Below are positions 38,501-49,334 of a stretch of DNA of 64,000 nucleotides, one piece after another; within the stretch, counting starts at the first letter, position 1; each line of letters begins with the position of its first letter. The stretch covers positions 620,001 through 684,000 of the forward strand of contig JNEN01001227.1 of assembly GCA_000697355.1 (NCBI GenBank), written 5' to 3'. A model generated the notes under the pieces. The model was given only the letters and a program-made list of their open reading frames with translations. It did not search any database and was not told where the DNA came from. Source of the stretch: Syncephalastrum monosporum B8922. Taxonomy: Eukaryota > Mucoromycota > Mucoromycetes > Mucorales > Syncephalastraceae. Both the position numbers and the translations under genes were made by a program.

Positions 38501-38541
38501 TGCTTGTGCGTGTGCTTGTGCGTGTGCTTGTGCGTGTGCTC
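38501..38541. repeat. 12-bp minisatellite
   Basis: TGCTTGTGCGTG repeats about 3.4 times, decaying at the right end. Neighbouring GT and AGAAAT repeats suggest a locally unstable zone. Confidence 0.85.
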
Positions 38542-38768
38542 GTACTTGTGGTGTGTGTCACGCAGTGGCTCTGCCCTTTCAGGTGATTTGCGAAAAAGGC
38601 AATGAGAACAAGTGGATGAAAAAGGCCTGAGCTTCAAACAATTATTTTTTTTTTCTTTTTCTTTCCCTTCTTTTCCCTTTTCCCTTTATCCCTACTTTGT
38701 TTGAACTCGACCCTTTTCACCTCTTCTTCCCTACGAGCAACCTCAGCAACGCCGAGCCTCTTACAACC

Positions 38769-40542
38769 ATGGCTCATCATTTCGAGTTCCTGTTATCGCA
38801 GTCATTTCCCGATGGCTCGAGAACTACCCTATGGTATGAGGAGGCATGATTTAAAAGAGACACGCACCGTGATTACTATCTCTATTTGAATTTGTGCAAA
38901 AAAAGTGGAGAGCGGGGTGGGGGCTCATGATTTCTTCTAGAGTCCCGACCAGGGTGCTGAAAAAACGAGAAAAAGTGATATTAATGTCTTACGTTATTTT
39001 TTTGTTCCAATATTCTAGGATGGGCGACCTCGAGCCATGGATGGACGAGAACTATATTCGGCAGCTTTGGCTGTCGCTGGGCGAGCAGACACTTGTCAAG
39101 CTGATACGGGACAAACGAACGGGGTACGCAAATGCTTCGCTACTTATCTTGTATTCCCCATATCATCGCTTATCTAATACTTTTATTCTCTTCTTTCAGC
39201 ATCAGTGCAGGCTATGCTTTTGTCGGCTTTTCGACCACCCTTGCCGCGCAGCGTGCCCTCGCCACTGTCCATGGAACAAAGATTCCCAACTCACAACGCG
39301 TGTTCCGTCTCAACTGGGCCTCAGGCGGCGGTATCCATGACCGAAAGTAAGTAATGCACCTCTTGCGCAATAAGCAAGTGTGTGCCTCGCACCCCGCTTA
39401 AAAAAGGACAAATCTTCTCACCTTCTCACGCTCTCGAAAAAGGGAAGACCGGGCGCCAGAATATAGCCTATTCGTCGGGGATCTCGGTGGCGAGGTGGAT
39501 GAGACACTTTTGCTGGTAACACTCTAAAACATAACGTCAGTGCGGCTTGCATACATATTCACCGTGCGTTTCTTCCTCTTTTTTTTTTATTTCTTTCTGT
39601 TGTTATTGTTACGTTTGTTTGTTTGTATAGGCTGTCTTCAGGCAACGATATGTCTCCTGCCATTCAGCCAAAGTCATGACAGACCCCGTCTCCGGACTGT
39701 CCCGCGGGTACGGCTTTGTACGATTCCATGACGCGCTCGAACAGCAGGATGCATTGAATGAGATGAACGGCGTCTATTGCGGCAGTCGACCGATGCGCGT
39801 GTCGCTTGCAACGCCTAAAAACAGCAATGCACGTTACCATCAGCTGGCCCTGCAGGCACCGGCCCTCGTGCAGCAGCCGACCGATCCGCACAATACGACC
39901 GTCTTCGTGGGCGGTTTGTCCTGTCCCGTAGGGGAGGACGAGCTGCGGCATTATTTCAGCTCATTCGGCGATATCGTCTATGTCAAGATCCCGCCCAACA
40001 AGGGGTGCGGCTTTGTCCAGTATGTCTCACGTCAATCCGCCGAGCTCGCCATCGAACAGATGAACGGCTTCCAGATCGGCTCCTCCCGTATCCGGCTTTC
40101 CTGGGGTCGGTCTCAGAACGACAAATCGGCTGCGGCTGCGGCCGTCCAGGCCAATCCCACCCTGTCGCTCTCTTCTTCGACTGCGGCGGCTGCGGCGGCT
40201 GCCGCCGCCGCCGTACTCCCCAACCCTCCTCCAACGGTTCCAGTATCAGCGCCTCCGCAGCCTACACCGTCGAGCTCGCTCTTGCGATACGATCCTCTGT
40301 TCAACTCGCCCTCCGTCGACGCATTCCGCTCCTTCTCGCCCCCGCTGCGGTCTCCGCCCTCGTCGGCAGCCTTTTTCGCAAACGATCTCCCCAACGTCGA
40401 CCGTTTGAAACTCTCGGACCCATTCCACCCCCCGACACAGCACCCGCCGCCACCCCAAACGGACGACCCCTCCGCTTCGTGGCTGTTACGGCAGCGAGAC
40501 TATAACACCGGCTGGAGACTCAATGGCATTTATGCCCAATGA
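38769..40542 (+). CDS. Three-RRM RNA-binding protein (Nam8/Ngr1/TIA-1-like)
   Basis: Exons: 38769-38833, 39019-39123, 39200-39346, 39443 to about 39516, about 39631-40542. The join TTLW|MGDLEPWMDENYIRQLW places the first RNP2 motif across intron 1. Three RNA recognition motifs are seen: RRM1 (LWMGDL, GYAFVGFST), RRM2 (YSLFVGDL, RGYGFVRFHD) and RRM3 (TTVFVGGL, GCGFVQYVSR). The tail is low complexity with a long Ala run (about ten Ala), Pro-rich and Ser-rich stretches. The RRM1 WMGDLEPWMDE...  motif followed by LFVGDL and VFVGGL spacing is that of yeast Nam8/Ngr1, fission yeast Csx1 and plant RBP45/47 proteins, which act in U1-dependent splicing or mRNA stability. Which of these roles applies cannot be decided. 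A CDS ATG further upstream is not evident. Confidence 0.88.
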
Positions 40543-41376
40543 CCCATCTGATATGGTTCTCTCCTTCACTCTTCTGTCTCCCTAACCTGTGCAAGTTCAT
40601 TTCTTTTTCTTTTTCTTTTCCTTTAGCACCACACCATTTATGCATTGTCGTATGAAAATCCATTAGCTTTTTCTTTTCCTTCTTTTTTGCTATCACCTTT
40701 TAGCCTCTCCTCTTTTGTTACCTTTTCCCTCTCTCTCTCTCAGTCATATTGTAACTATACCTTTCTCTTTTTATTCCATGCCCTTGTTGTTTAGTCTAGA
40801 TATATTCTCATATCCTTTTGTATTACCTTCTTCTAGCATTGTCTTTACCCAAGTAGCGTCTTTACTTTTTTTTTCCCCGACTTCATATCTAGCCATGAAT
40901 CATATATATTTTATCTACCTCCCCTCATACCATTAACGATGGACGTTTCCTTACCCCGCAAGAACGTCTTTTGTTGCACTGGGAAACCTCGTGTGTAGAT
41001 CACCCGATTCTTTTTATTATGCAAGAAATTCCCATGGGAGCGCATTGGGCAGTTTTGCGTTATCCCAGTCCCTTGATATGCATGTAATCACCCGTCGCGG
41101 TCGATACGATTCGCTTCTTTTAGATTATTGAGCGTGTGACAAAAATGCGCACATGGGCGTCCATGCTCCTTCGCAATTAGCGTCATGATTTGTATATTAA
41201 CACGAAGCCCATGCGTCGAAGGCGAGATAATGGAAGGTCCTGTCTCTACCACGGGTGCCTTGGAAGGTACGCGATTTCCTTTTTTGTAGCCAGGCGCCAG
41301 AGCAAGTGGCTTTGTTCATGCAAAATGCCCCGTTCAATTTCGGCCGCCCTTTTTTTATTTTTGCTTTTATAACCTC
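40543..41376. other. Intergenic, T-rich 3' region
   Basis: A strongly pyrimidine-rich plus strand (40550-40900) probably forms the 3' UTR of the RNA-binding gene. No coding sequence recognised. Confidence 0.5.
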
Positions 41377-44300
41377 ATGGGAAAGTCAAGAGCGAGATAC
41401 AACGAAAAGGCTCGGGCATCGTCGAGGAAGGAAACACAAAAGCTCCACCCGAGGGCAAGAGACGGCGGCCTTTCCAAGGTCAAGAAGCCCGATGCTCCTG
41501 CCAAAACAGAGATCAGAATGGACGAGTAAGCAACCACACATAACCCATACTCGACAACAACCGATCGACTGACCTCATTGTCTACAGAGTCATTGAAGAC
41601 GGTCAGCTCAAGATTATCCCCGTACATGAACAGCCTGCCGAGCCAAAAGAACAACGTCCTGCACCCGAGGTACTTCCACGGTGACCAACGGACAACCGAT
41701 CGATCGATCGCTGATCACCCTCTTTTTTTTATTTTTTCTTTCTGTTAGCCTTATATATCCAAAAAGAAACGGCTCAAGATGGAAAAGTACATTGATCAAA
41801 AGTTGAAAAAGGAAGCACGAGCAGGCCTAATGGAGCAACTCGCTACCTCGTCATGGCAGTCGGATCTCCTCCGGTCCTCAAAAGACCTTGGCAAGTCGGG
41901 ACTGACCCTGCGCGAGCAGCTCAAGCAAGCCATGCTCGAGAAGAAGGCCGGTCTGGGTGACGGCGACGTCGATCGCATGTTTGTTGAGCGCGAAGCGATG
42001 GACGAGGCCGAAATGGAAAAGAAGTTTACCGAGGTCATCGAGGCACAACAGAAAGCAGCCGCAGAGATGCCCGCCGTACCGCCCCAGACAGCGCCTGTTG
42101 GAAGCGCACTCAAGGACGGACCTGCAACCTTGACCATGAAGAAGCGGAAAAAGAAGAAGGTAGAAAAGCATTGAAATGGGGAACCTGTGATGAGGGTCTG
42201 ACAGAATACGCGTCGTGTATGTGTAGTCGACGATTCCTGCCAGTGCACGAAAGAAGTTCAAGCAACGCCAGGGTGGTGCAGAAAGCGACGATTCTTTTGA
42301 CAGCTCGGACTCGGACTACGACAATGACGATGATGTGAATGCCCCTGAAAAACCAAAATCGTCCGTGGCGGAACATCTCGAAGCATCCGATATTGACAGC
42401 CGTCCTACTGCGATGGAGGAGGTTGTCGAGGCCGCCAAGACCGTCCAGGTCCCGATAGAACACCACCAAGCCGAGCAAGATGCGATTGCGGCCCAGCTTC
42501 TGCGTGACCAGACCGAAGGTGATCTTGCCCACGACTCGCACAAGCCTTTCTATGTACAAGTCAAGCGCGATCCCAAAGTGCAAGAAAACCGGCTCAAGCT
42601 GCCCGTCTGCGGCGAGGAACAAGTCATTATGGAAGCCATTCGCAACAACACGGTAGTCATCATTTGCGGTGAGACGGGTTCGGGTAAGACGACTCAGGTT
42701 CCTCAGTTCTTGTACGAGGCAGGCTGGTCGCATCCTGAGAGCGACAATCCAGGCTTGATTGGTGTGACCCAGCCCCGTCGTGTTGCCACCGTCAGCATGG
42801 CCAACCGTGTCCAGCATGAACTCAACCTCACGCCCAAGGAAGTGTCCTATCAGATCCGCTATGATGCAACCGTTTCGGATAAGACTCGGATTAAATTCAT
42901 GACGGACGGTGTCTTGCTCCGCGAACTGTCCAAAGATCTGTTGCTGACGAAATACTCGGTCATTATCATTGACGAAGCCCACGAGCGCAATCTCAATACG
43001 GATATCCTGATTGGCGTCGTGAGCCGCGTCCTCAAGCTGCGTGCCGAGCTGAGCCGCGAAGACCGCGAAAAGATCAAGCCGTTGCGCGTCGTCATCATGT
43101 CCGCCACTCTGCGTGTGGCCGATTTTACAGAAAACAAGACCCTGTTTGCCAAACCGCCGCCGGTCATCAACGTCAATGCACGTCAGTTCCCTGTCTCGAT
43201 TCACTTCAACCGACGGACGCCCGACGATTACGTGGGAGAGGCCATCAAAAAAGTGAGCAAAATCCATCGACAACTGCCGCCGGGCGGCATCCTCGTGTTC
43301 TTGACAGGCCAAAACGAAATTACGCACGCCTGCAAGGTCTTGCGCAACAAGTTCCCCTCACACACGAACGTCGCAAAGGAGAAAAAGGCGATCGAGATGA
43401 AGGCCGACAAAGGCGACGTCGAGGACGAGGACGTCGTGCTGGGTGAGAACGACGAAATTGAGGAAGAGGACTTTGACCTCGACTCGGACGATGACGAGGA
43501 CGACGAGGATTTCAAAAGCGGGTTCAACGACGAGGAACTCGAAGAGATGGAAGATATCGATACGCCCTTGCATGTCTTGCCACTGTATTCAATGCTGTCT
43601 ACTGAGGCCCAGATGCGTGTCTTTCAGCCCCCGCCTGAGGGCGCACGCCTGTGCGTGGTCGCGACCAACGTCGCCGAAACGTCCGTCACCATTCCCGGTA
43701 TCCGCTACGTCGTCGACTGCGGCAAATCCAAAGAGGTAAGCTTCACTCTCCCTTTGGTTTTTGTGTATTCATGCCGGTTGCATCTTTTTATAGCGCAAAT
43801 ACGACATTCAAACAGGCGTACAGGCTTTCAAGATCGACTGGACGTCCAAGGCCGCCGCGGGTCAGCGTGCCGGTCGTGCCGGTCGTACGCAAGCCGGTCA
43901 CTGCTACCGCTTGTATTCCTCGGCGGTGTTTGACCACGAGTTTGACCAGTTCTCTCTCCCTGAAATCCAGCGCATGCCGCTCGAAGGTAAAGCCAGACAT
44001 GATGCTCTTTAAAAAAGTCGCAGAGAGAATCTCATGGAGCTATTTTCGGCAGGTGTGGTGCTGTCCATGAAAGCCATGCATATCGACCAAGTCGTGAACT
44101 TCCCGTTCCCCACGCCCCCGCCTCGCGACAGTCTTTATAAAGCCGAAAAGTTGCTCACCTACCTGGGTGGCGTGGACAAGGCTGGCAAACACATCACCGA
44201 CTTTGGCGAGGCCATGGCACTCTTCCCTGTAGCCCCTCGGCTGGCAAAGATGTAAGATAACCGCAACAGAAAAGCGTTACCGCTGTGTCTCACTTCTGTA

Positions 44301-45211
44301 TGTTAGGTTGCTCCTCGGTAACCAAGCCAAATGTCTTCCCTACGTCATCATCATGGTATCCGTCTTGTCCGTCGGCAATCCGTTTGCGCAGGACGACGGT
44401 GGTGGTACGAAACATTTGATGGTATGAAGAAAAAAGAACATTCCTTTACCGTTGCATTCTCACAGTGATAATAGAAATTTGCATCGGAATACAGCGACCT
44501 GCTTGCCCTGGTGACCGCGATCGGCGCGTACGAATACGCAGGTGCAACGGCAGCATTCTGTGAGAAGAACGGCCTGCGGCTCAAGGCGATGACGGAAATA
44601 CGGCAGCTGCGACGACAGCTGACCAACATTGTCGCCGCCCATTTTCCGGGTGTCGACGTCTGTGTCGATCCCAAGCTGAAGCCGCCCTCGGACAAGCAAA
44701 TCCAAATCCTGCGCCAGGTCATTGCGGCCGGTTTTATCGACAGCATTGCGGTGCGTGCCGACGTCCTCGACTCACAGGGCGGCGGAGGCGCACGACACAA
44801 AAATGCTAATGGCGTGCCGTACAAACTCATGTGGAGCGACGAGGACGCGTTTATCCACCCGCATTCAGTCCTGTACGCGCAGGAGCCGCCGCCGGTCGTG
44901 GCGTACGGTGAAGTGGCCAAGACGACGAAGACCTGGCTCAAGGGTGTCACGTCGATCGATCCCAAGTGGCTGTCGAACGTGGGCAAGGCACTCTGTACCC
45001 TCGGTGCGCCCTTATCTTATCCGCTGCCAAAGTAAGTATCATTTGAGATAAAAAAAAAATGGCCCAATCGCTGACGATAGGATGCTAATCAATTTCCAGA
45101 CAAGTCGGAAACAAGAAGGAGGTGTATGTGGTACCGAAATTCGGACCCAAGGCGTGGCCCCTGCCGGCCATCAAAGTCGTAGAAGACGCGTACAAACGAC
45201 GCGCCATGTAA
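41377..45211 (+). CDS. ECM16: DEAH-box RNA helicase DHX37/Ecm16 (Dhr1)
   Basis: Nucleolar helicase that frees U3 snoRNA from pre-18S rRNA during small-subunit assembly. Exons: 41377-41525, 41588-41669, 41749-42159, 42227-43735, 43794-43986, 44053-44251, 44307-44421, 44475-45031, 45100-45211, all in phase, about 1,090 residues. The N-terminus is basic ([20 protein letters not shown]) with Lys runs. The helicase core shows [12 protein letters not shown] (Walker A), [60 protein letters not shown] and [21 protein letters not shown] long Asp/Glu-rich insert (about 43380-43560) sits between motifs III and IV, as in this subfamily. The HA2 and OB-fold regions follow ([40 protein letters not shown]) and the end is DAYKRRAM. 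Confidence 0.95.
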
Positions 45212-45470
45212 ATAAACAACAACGTATAGATGGGATAGTTATTATAATTTGTCGGACATCCCTGTTTACGGCACGGCATATGCAATGGCCTGGGAAAGTC
45301 GAAGTAGCCCCTCCCTTATCGAGAGATTCGTTATACATCGTACTTTTGGTATATGAACTTTAAAAGATCCTGAGATTTATGCAGGTGAAGGCGGATGACC
45401 CTCCCTCCCCAGGGTCATTTTCTTGTTCTTTTCTCTTTACGTTTCCTGACCTTTTTCTCCCAATATTATC
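45212..45470. other. Short intergenic region before URC4
   Basis: Contains the URC4 promoter. A T/C-rich run (45417-45460) immediately precedes the ATG. Confidence 0.4.
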
Positions 45471-46798
45471 ATGACCCTGCCTCCCGAGGAATATCTCTTG
45501 ACTCTGCGCTCCATCCGCGAGCGATGCAACCAAGTCGTCCAGAGTCCACTCCAATACTTTGATGTGAACGAAGCCGCACTTGACCAAGCAGTCGACCACG
45601 TCGCGGTCGTCACTGAGCGGCGTTTCCCAGGCCTGGAGGGCATCCCACCGCACTCGCGTCTGCGCCATTTCGACGAGAGCTTTGCTGCATGGCAGCGCGA
45701 CCCGGACCCGGTCGAAGCCGCACGCCAAACAATCGACCTCGTGATTGTGTCCGTCCTCGTCGATGCGGGTGCAGGCATGGCCTGGAAGTATACGACGCGT
45801 GCAGGGAAGCAGGTCGGCAGGTCCGAGGGTCTCGCCATCGCGTCTGTCGACATGTTTTTGGAGGGACTTTTCTCGAGTCGCAAGCTGCCCCAAGTAGATG
45901 GTAAGCGGTTGAGAGGAAGAGAGCCGAAATCGAATGCCCATTTAGTGGTCTGATATTGATTTCTTTTTCCTATTTTTACAGCGGCAGGTCTCAAGGCATT
46001 GACGGTCGAGCAAATGGCCAAAGGATTCCAAGTTTCGGATGCAAACCCGATGGTCGGCCTCGAGGGTCGGTCCGAGCTGCTCAAGAAACTGGCCGGTGCG
46101 CTCGAATCCACGTACTTCCCCGGAGACCGCCCGGGCCACCTCGTTGACTATCTGCAGTCGCACGTGCAAGACAATAAACTGCCGATCGATGCGCTGTGGA
46201 AGGCGGTTATGAGCCTCGGCCAGATCTGGCCGGCGCGGATCGAGCTCAACGGTGTTAAGCTCGGCGATGTATGGCCACTCCTGCCTGGTGAGGGCCCGGA
46301 GCGCCTGGTGCCTTTCCACAAGTTATCGCAGTGGCTCACGTACTCGCTTACCGAGGCGCTCGAGACTACGCTCGGGTGGACGGTGGACGGGATCGAGAAC
46401 ATGACGGGTCTACCCGAGTACCGCAACGGCGGCTTGCTCGTTGATCATGGCGTGCTCACGCTCAAGCCCGATGTCCTTGCGCGGGGTCGGGAGGCAAGTG
46501 GCGATGAGATCCCGTCGTTCGAGGGTCAGGATCCGGTGATTGTCGAGTGGCGCGCGCTGACGGTCGTGTACCTTGACAAGATCCACCGGCGTCTCGAAAA
46601 ACGCTGGCATCGGCAGCTCAAACTGGCCCAGGTCCTCGAGGGTGGTACCTGGACGGCCGGCAGAGAGATCGCGGCTCAGAAGCGTACATCGGGCGGCCCG
46701 CCCATCAACATTAAGGTACAGTTCCACAAAGTCCATGAGTATTGTATTCACATGTATTAATATGACTTCTTCGACAGAGCGATGGCACTATATTCTAG
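45471..46798 (+). CDS. URC4: URC4-type uracil catabolism protein (DUF1688)
   Basis: URC4 is needed, with URC1 and URC6, for the URC route by which some fungi use uracil as nitrogen source. Its exact reaction is not settled. Exons: 45471-45900, 45982-46715, 46778-46798, about 394 residues. The last exon is only 21 nt and completes the conserved C-terminus GGPPINIKSDGTIF. Family marks: TLRSIRERCNQV, HSRLRHF, DLVIVSVLVDAGAGMAWKY, GRSEGLAIASVDMF, KGFQVSDANPMVGLEGRSEL, GPERLVPFHKLSQWLTYSL, MTGLPEYRNGGLLVDHGVL, VIVEWRALTVVYLDKI and AQVLEGGTWTAGREIA. These cover the full DUF1688 domain. Cytosolic. The stop lies 49 bp from the stop of the convergent Yrb30-like gene. Confidence 0.92.
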
Positions 46799-46847
46799 TC
46801 CTAATAGCAATATATTCTTGTATTTACATTATTCGTCTTGGTCGCCT

Positions 46848-48099
46848 TCAGTCCATGTACAAATTGAGCAAATCATCTGAAGCACTCAAGTGGTCCATTT
46901 GTTCCGATGTCTCAAGTAAGCCCAGTCGCACGACGGACTCGAGCAGAAGCAGATTGATATCCTGCGTCCCCTGCGCCTGTGCGTTGGTCTTCGCTGTATC
47001 TTTTGTGCCCTTCTCCTTCTTGTTCTTGGACCCCTCTTCGTCTTCACTGTCGTCTTCGTCTTCATCCTCGTCCTCTGGCCACAGCGCAACAGCGTACCAA
47101 TTGGCTTCCTGCAGCTCGCTACGCTCTATCTCGGGCTGGGCCTCCTTTACCTGGACACCCTCGTCGGACGGGGTAGCGGGTGCTTGCTTGAGTACCTTAA
47201 AAACGAGCACAGGCGACTTGGCGTCGTCGATGTCGAGGAGCGTGCCGCTCTTGGTATAATACATCTTTTGGACCGACTTGACATCGATCCGGATGGTCTG
47301 GCCCTCTTCATCGTCCTCATGGTATCGCCCGTCGTCCAGGTCTTCCTTAATGTGCAGCTCCAGATCATACGGCGGCTTGTGCTGCAGCGTGAGATCGCAC
47401 TTGAAAAGCTCCTCTTTCCATGTGAATGTCTTGTGAGTCGTAGAGGTGTCGCGGATGTTGGCTGCAAAGAGAGAATAGAGACGTAATGGAAATACCGGGC
47501 TTTGATTCTGCTTGGCTTGCACCAGCGCATGGGAGGCCTGCAGCAACATCGCGGGCGAGTACGCCACCGTCGCGTCAGTCAGCGAGCGGAGGGCGAGGTG
47601 CAGCGACGGGATGGCATCGTCGACGCGTGACAGCAGTTCTCGAAGACGTGGACAGAGACTCTCACCCGTCTTGGTCTCCTGCGCAAAGATATCAATCTCA
47701 TCCGTGAGGTCGTTGCACATTTCCAGCGCAGGCTCGAGATCGCGGTTCCCGTCTGCGACGCTGTGTGCGATGATGTCAATGGTAGGCTAGCAGACAACAT
47801 GCAAGTATGAGGACCATGCAGACTCAAATGCAAGGGCCTACCTTCAAATTCTTGATTTTCAGATCGAGCTGGCGTTGCAGGATCGTCAATTCTCGGGACT
47901 CTTGCTTGTTTTTGCTTGACTGCTGCGTCACATAGGCCGTAACACCTTTCTACACTTTCTATAAATACGCCTAAAGGGCATGACAAAGTCAAAGTCAACT
48001 TACAATGGCCATATTAGTCGCTTGGCTAATGGCAATACGCGACACGGTATTGACCGTTGTCATGGCCAGTTTGCCAAACAGCTCTTCTAACGACGACAT
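46848..48099 (-). CDS. Yrb30-like RanGTP-binding protein
   Basis: Read from ATG 48099 (MSSLEELFGKLAMTTVNTVS) through two short exons into a long last exon (47720-46848). Sequence blocks: VSRIAISQATNMAI, AYVTQQSSKNKQESRELTIL, RQLDLKIKNLK, EMCNDLTDEIDIFAQET, DDAIPSLHLALRSL, MLLQASHALVQA, TFTWKEELFKCDL, then a beta-rich middle and an acidic Glu/Asp run (WPEDEDEDEDDSEDEEG) and a C-terminal leucine-rich helix (LESVVRLGLLETSEQMDHL). The ILQRQLDLKI..., AIP..ALR, LLQAS and WKEE signs match the fungal RanGTP-binding family that includes yeast Yrb30, reported to bind Ran-GTP and block GAP-stimulated hydrolysis. It starts 1.2 kb from a divergent exportin-like gene. Confidence 0.7.
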
Positions 48100-49334
48100 G
48101 CAGGACAAAGCGGAGAAGTGCTGCATTTTTCAGTCTTTTTCTCTTTTAAATGATCTGTGCGTTCCCGCGCCCGGGACCTCCCTCGGCCTCACCAAAGGAA
48201 ATAGTAACAGACCCCATTCAAGCAAGGAAACCTCCCTTCATCGAGATTTCACTTGACGATATCAGCACCGTCCTGCTGCGTATCAGCTCTCATATCGTAA
48301 GCTTATAGTGCTTTGACAAAATGTGGATCTTTATTTTACGTCTTCCTCTTTGTATACTTTCGTTCTTCCTTGTTGGGTTCAGATTCATGTGATCAACCTA
48401 AGGCATTGTCCGGATAAAGAGCATCTTTTTCCTTGGCGCAGCTGTGCACAGCTACCATCAAAGACATCTATATGAGGAGCTGCGAAGTAGGCTTTATTTC
48501 TTTCTGTCTTTATATCACGCTTTCCTTGCTGTAATGAGCCCATTTTATAAAGACAACAAAAGTAAATAAAAACCAAACGACAACGTTTAAGCAAATTGTG
48601 CGACAGTTATGTTACGCAGCAGTTGCAGGCGTCCACAAGCTACAAGTGTTACCCTTCTATTAGCCACAGCGTGATAGAACACTTCCCGGGTGACCCGGAC
48701 GCGTATCTCCTCCCTGATGGTATGTGTACCTCTCTCAGCTACGAAAAACGTGTGATCGAGTGCTTCAGCGTCCGTTTGGCTCTTTGTACACCTCCCAATA
48801 ATGATCTTAAGCCTGAACACACCGACGCTTTTCGATGACTTAACAACAAAGTTGGCTTGCTCGATGTCCTGCCCGACGACATACATGCTCAGTGAAATTT
48901 TCAAGGTTACCCCGAAGAGCCGCATATCGAAGTCTCTCCGATATCTTTCTATTACGTGTGCCGACGTTGACGTGGTTGAAAGACCTTCGTTTCAATTCGT
49001 AACAAAAATATCACCGGTGTGATTTTGGCTGTTCTCCAAGCATGTCCCAGCCCTGGTCTTTTAAGCTGCTCCTCACCTACACATTTTTCCACAAACGGTA
49101 TGTCCTGAGCCTGACTCGAAAGGCTAACAAATTCTGGAACAGCTTATCCTAGAACGCTCGGCACCGTTTCAAACTGTTTTCTTTTTTGTGAGAAAGCGAT
49201 AAAAGTATTGCTGCTTTTGTACGACCTTCGTCACGTGATAAACACCGTATTTTCTGCTATTCGATTTAGTGCAACGTGCTCAGGCGTTCGGGCCAGCCAA
49301 GTTGGTTCTCTTCCGCCTGACAACTTTACGCAGT
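48100..49334. other. Intergenic region between divergent Ran-related genes
   Basis: About 1.2 kb upstream of both the Yrb30-like and the exportin-like genes. Frames 48596-48838 (plus), 48801-49022 (plus) and 48587-48925 (minus) are open for 70-110 codons but give no recognised domain. A decayed gene is possible. Confidence 0.4.

Larger units (their letters stand above)
36466..38768. other. Intergenic region rich in simple repeats
   Basis: 2.3 kb without a supported gene. The minus frame 37092-37559 (155 codons) shows no recognised domain. Simple repeats cluster at 37804-37824, 38150-38176, 38240-38256 and 38501-38541. A pyrimidine-rich tract (38640-38700) precedes the next gene. Confidence 0.5.

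Noticed and set aside
42110..43327. 405-codon open frame on the minus strand
   Set aside because: Lies antisense to the helicase core of DHX37, whose frame carries every expected motif. The antisense frame has no domain and stays open because of strong codon bias on the coding strand.
48587..49022. Overlapping plus and minus frames of 70-112 codons
   Set aside because: No domain could be named on either strand. A faint similarity of one plus frame to a DENN-type N-terminus was too weak to report as a gene.
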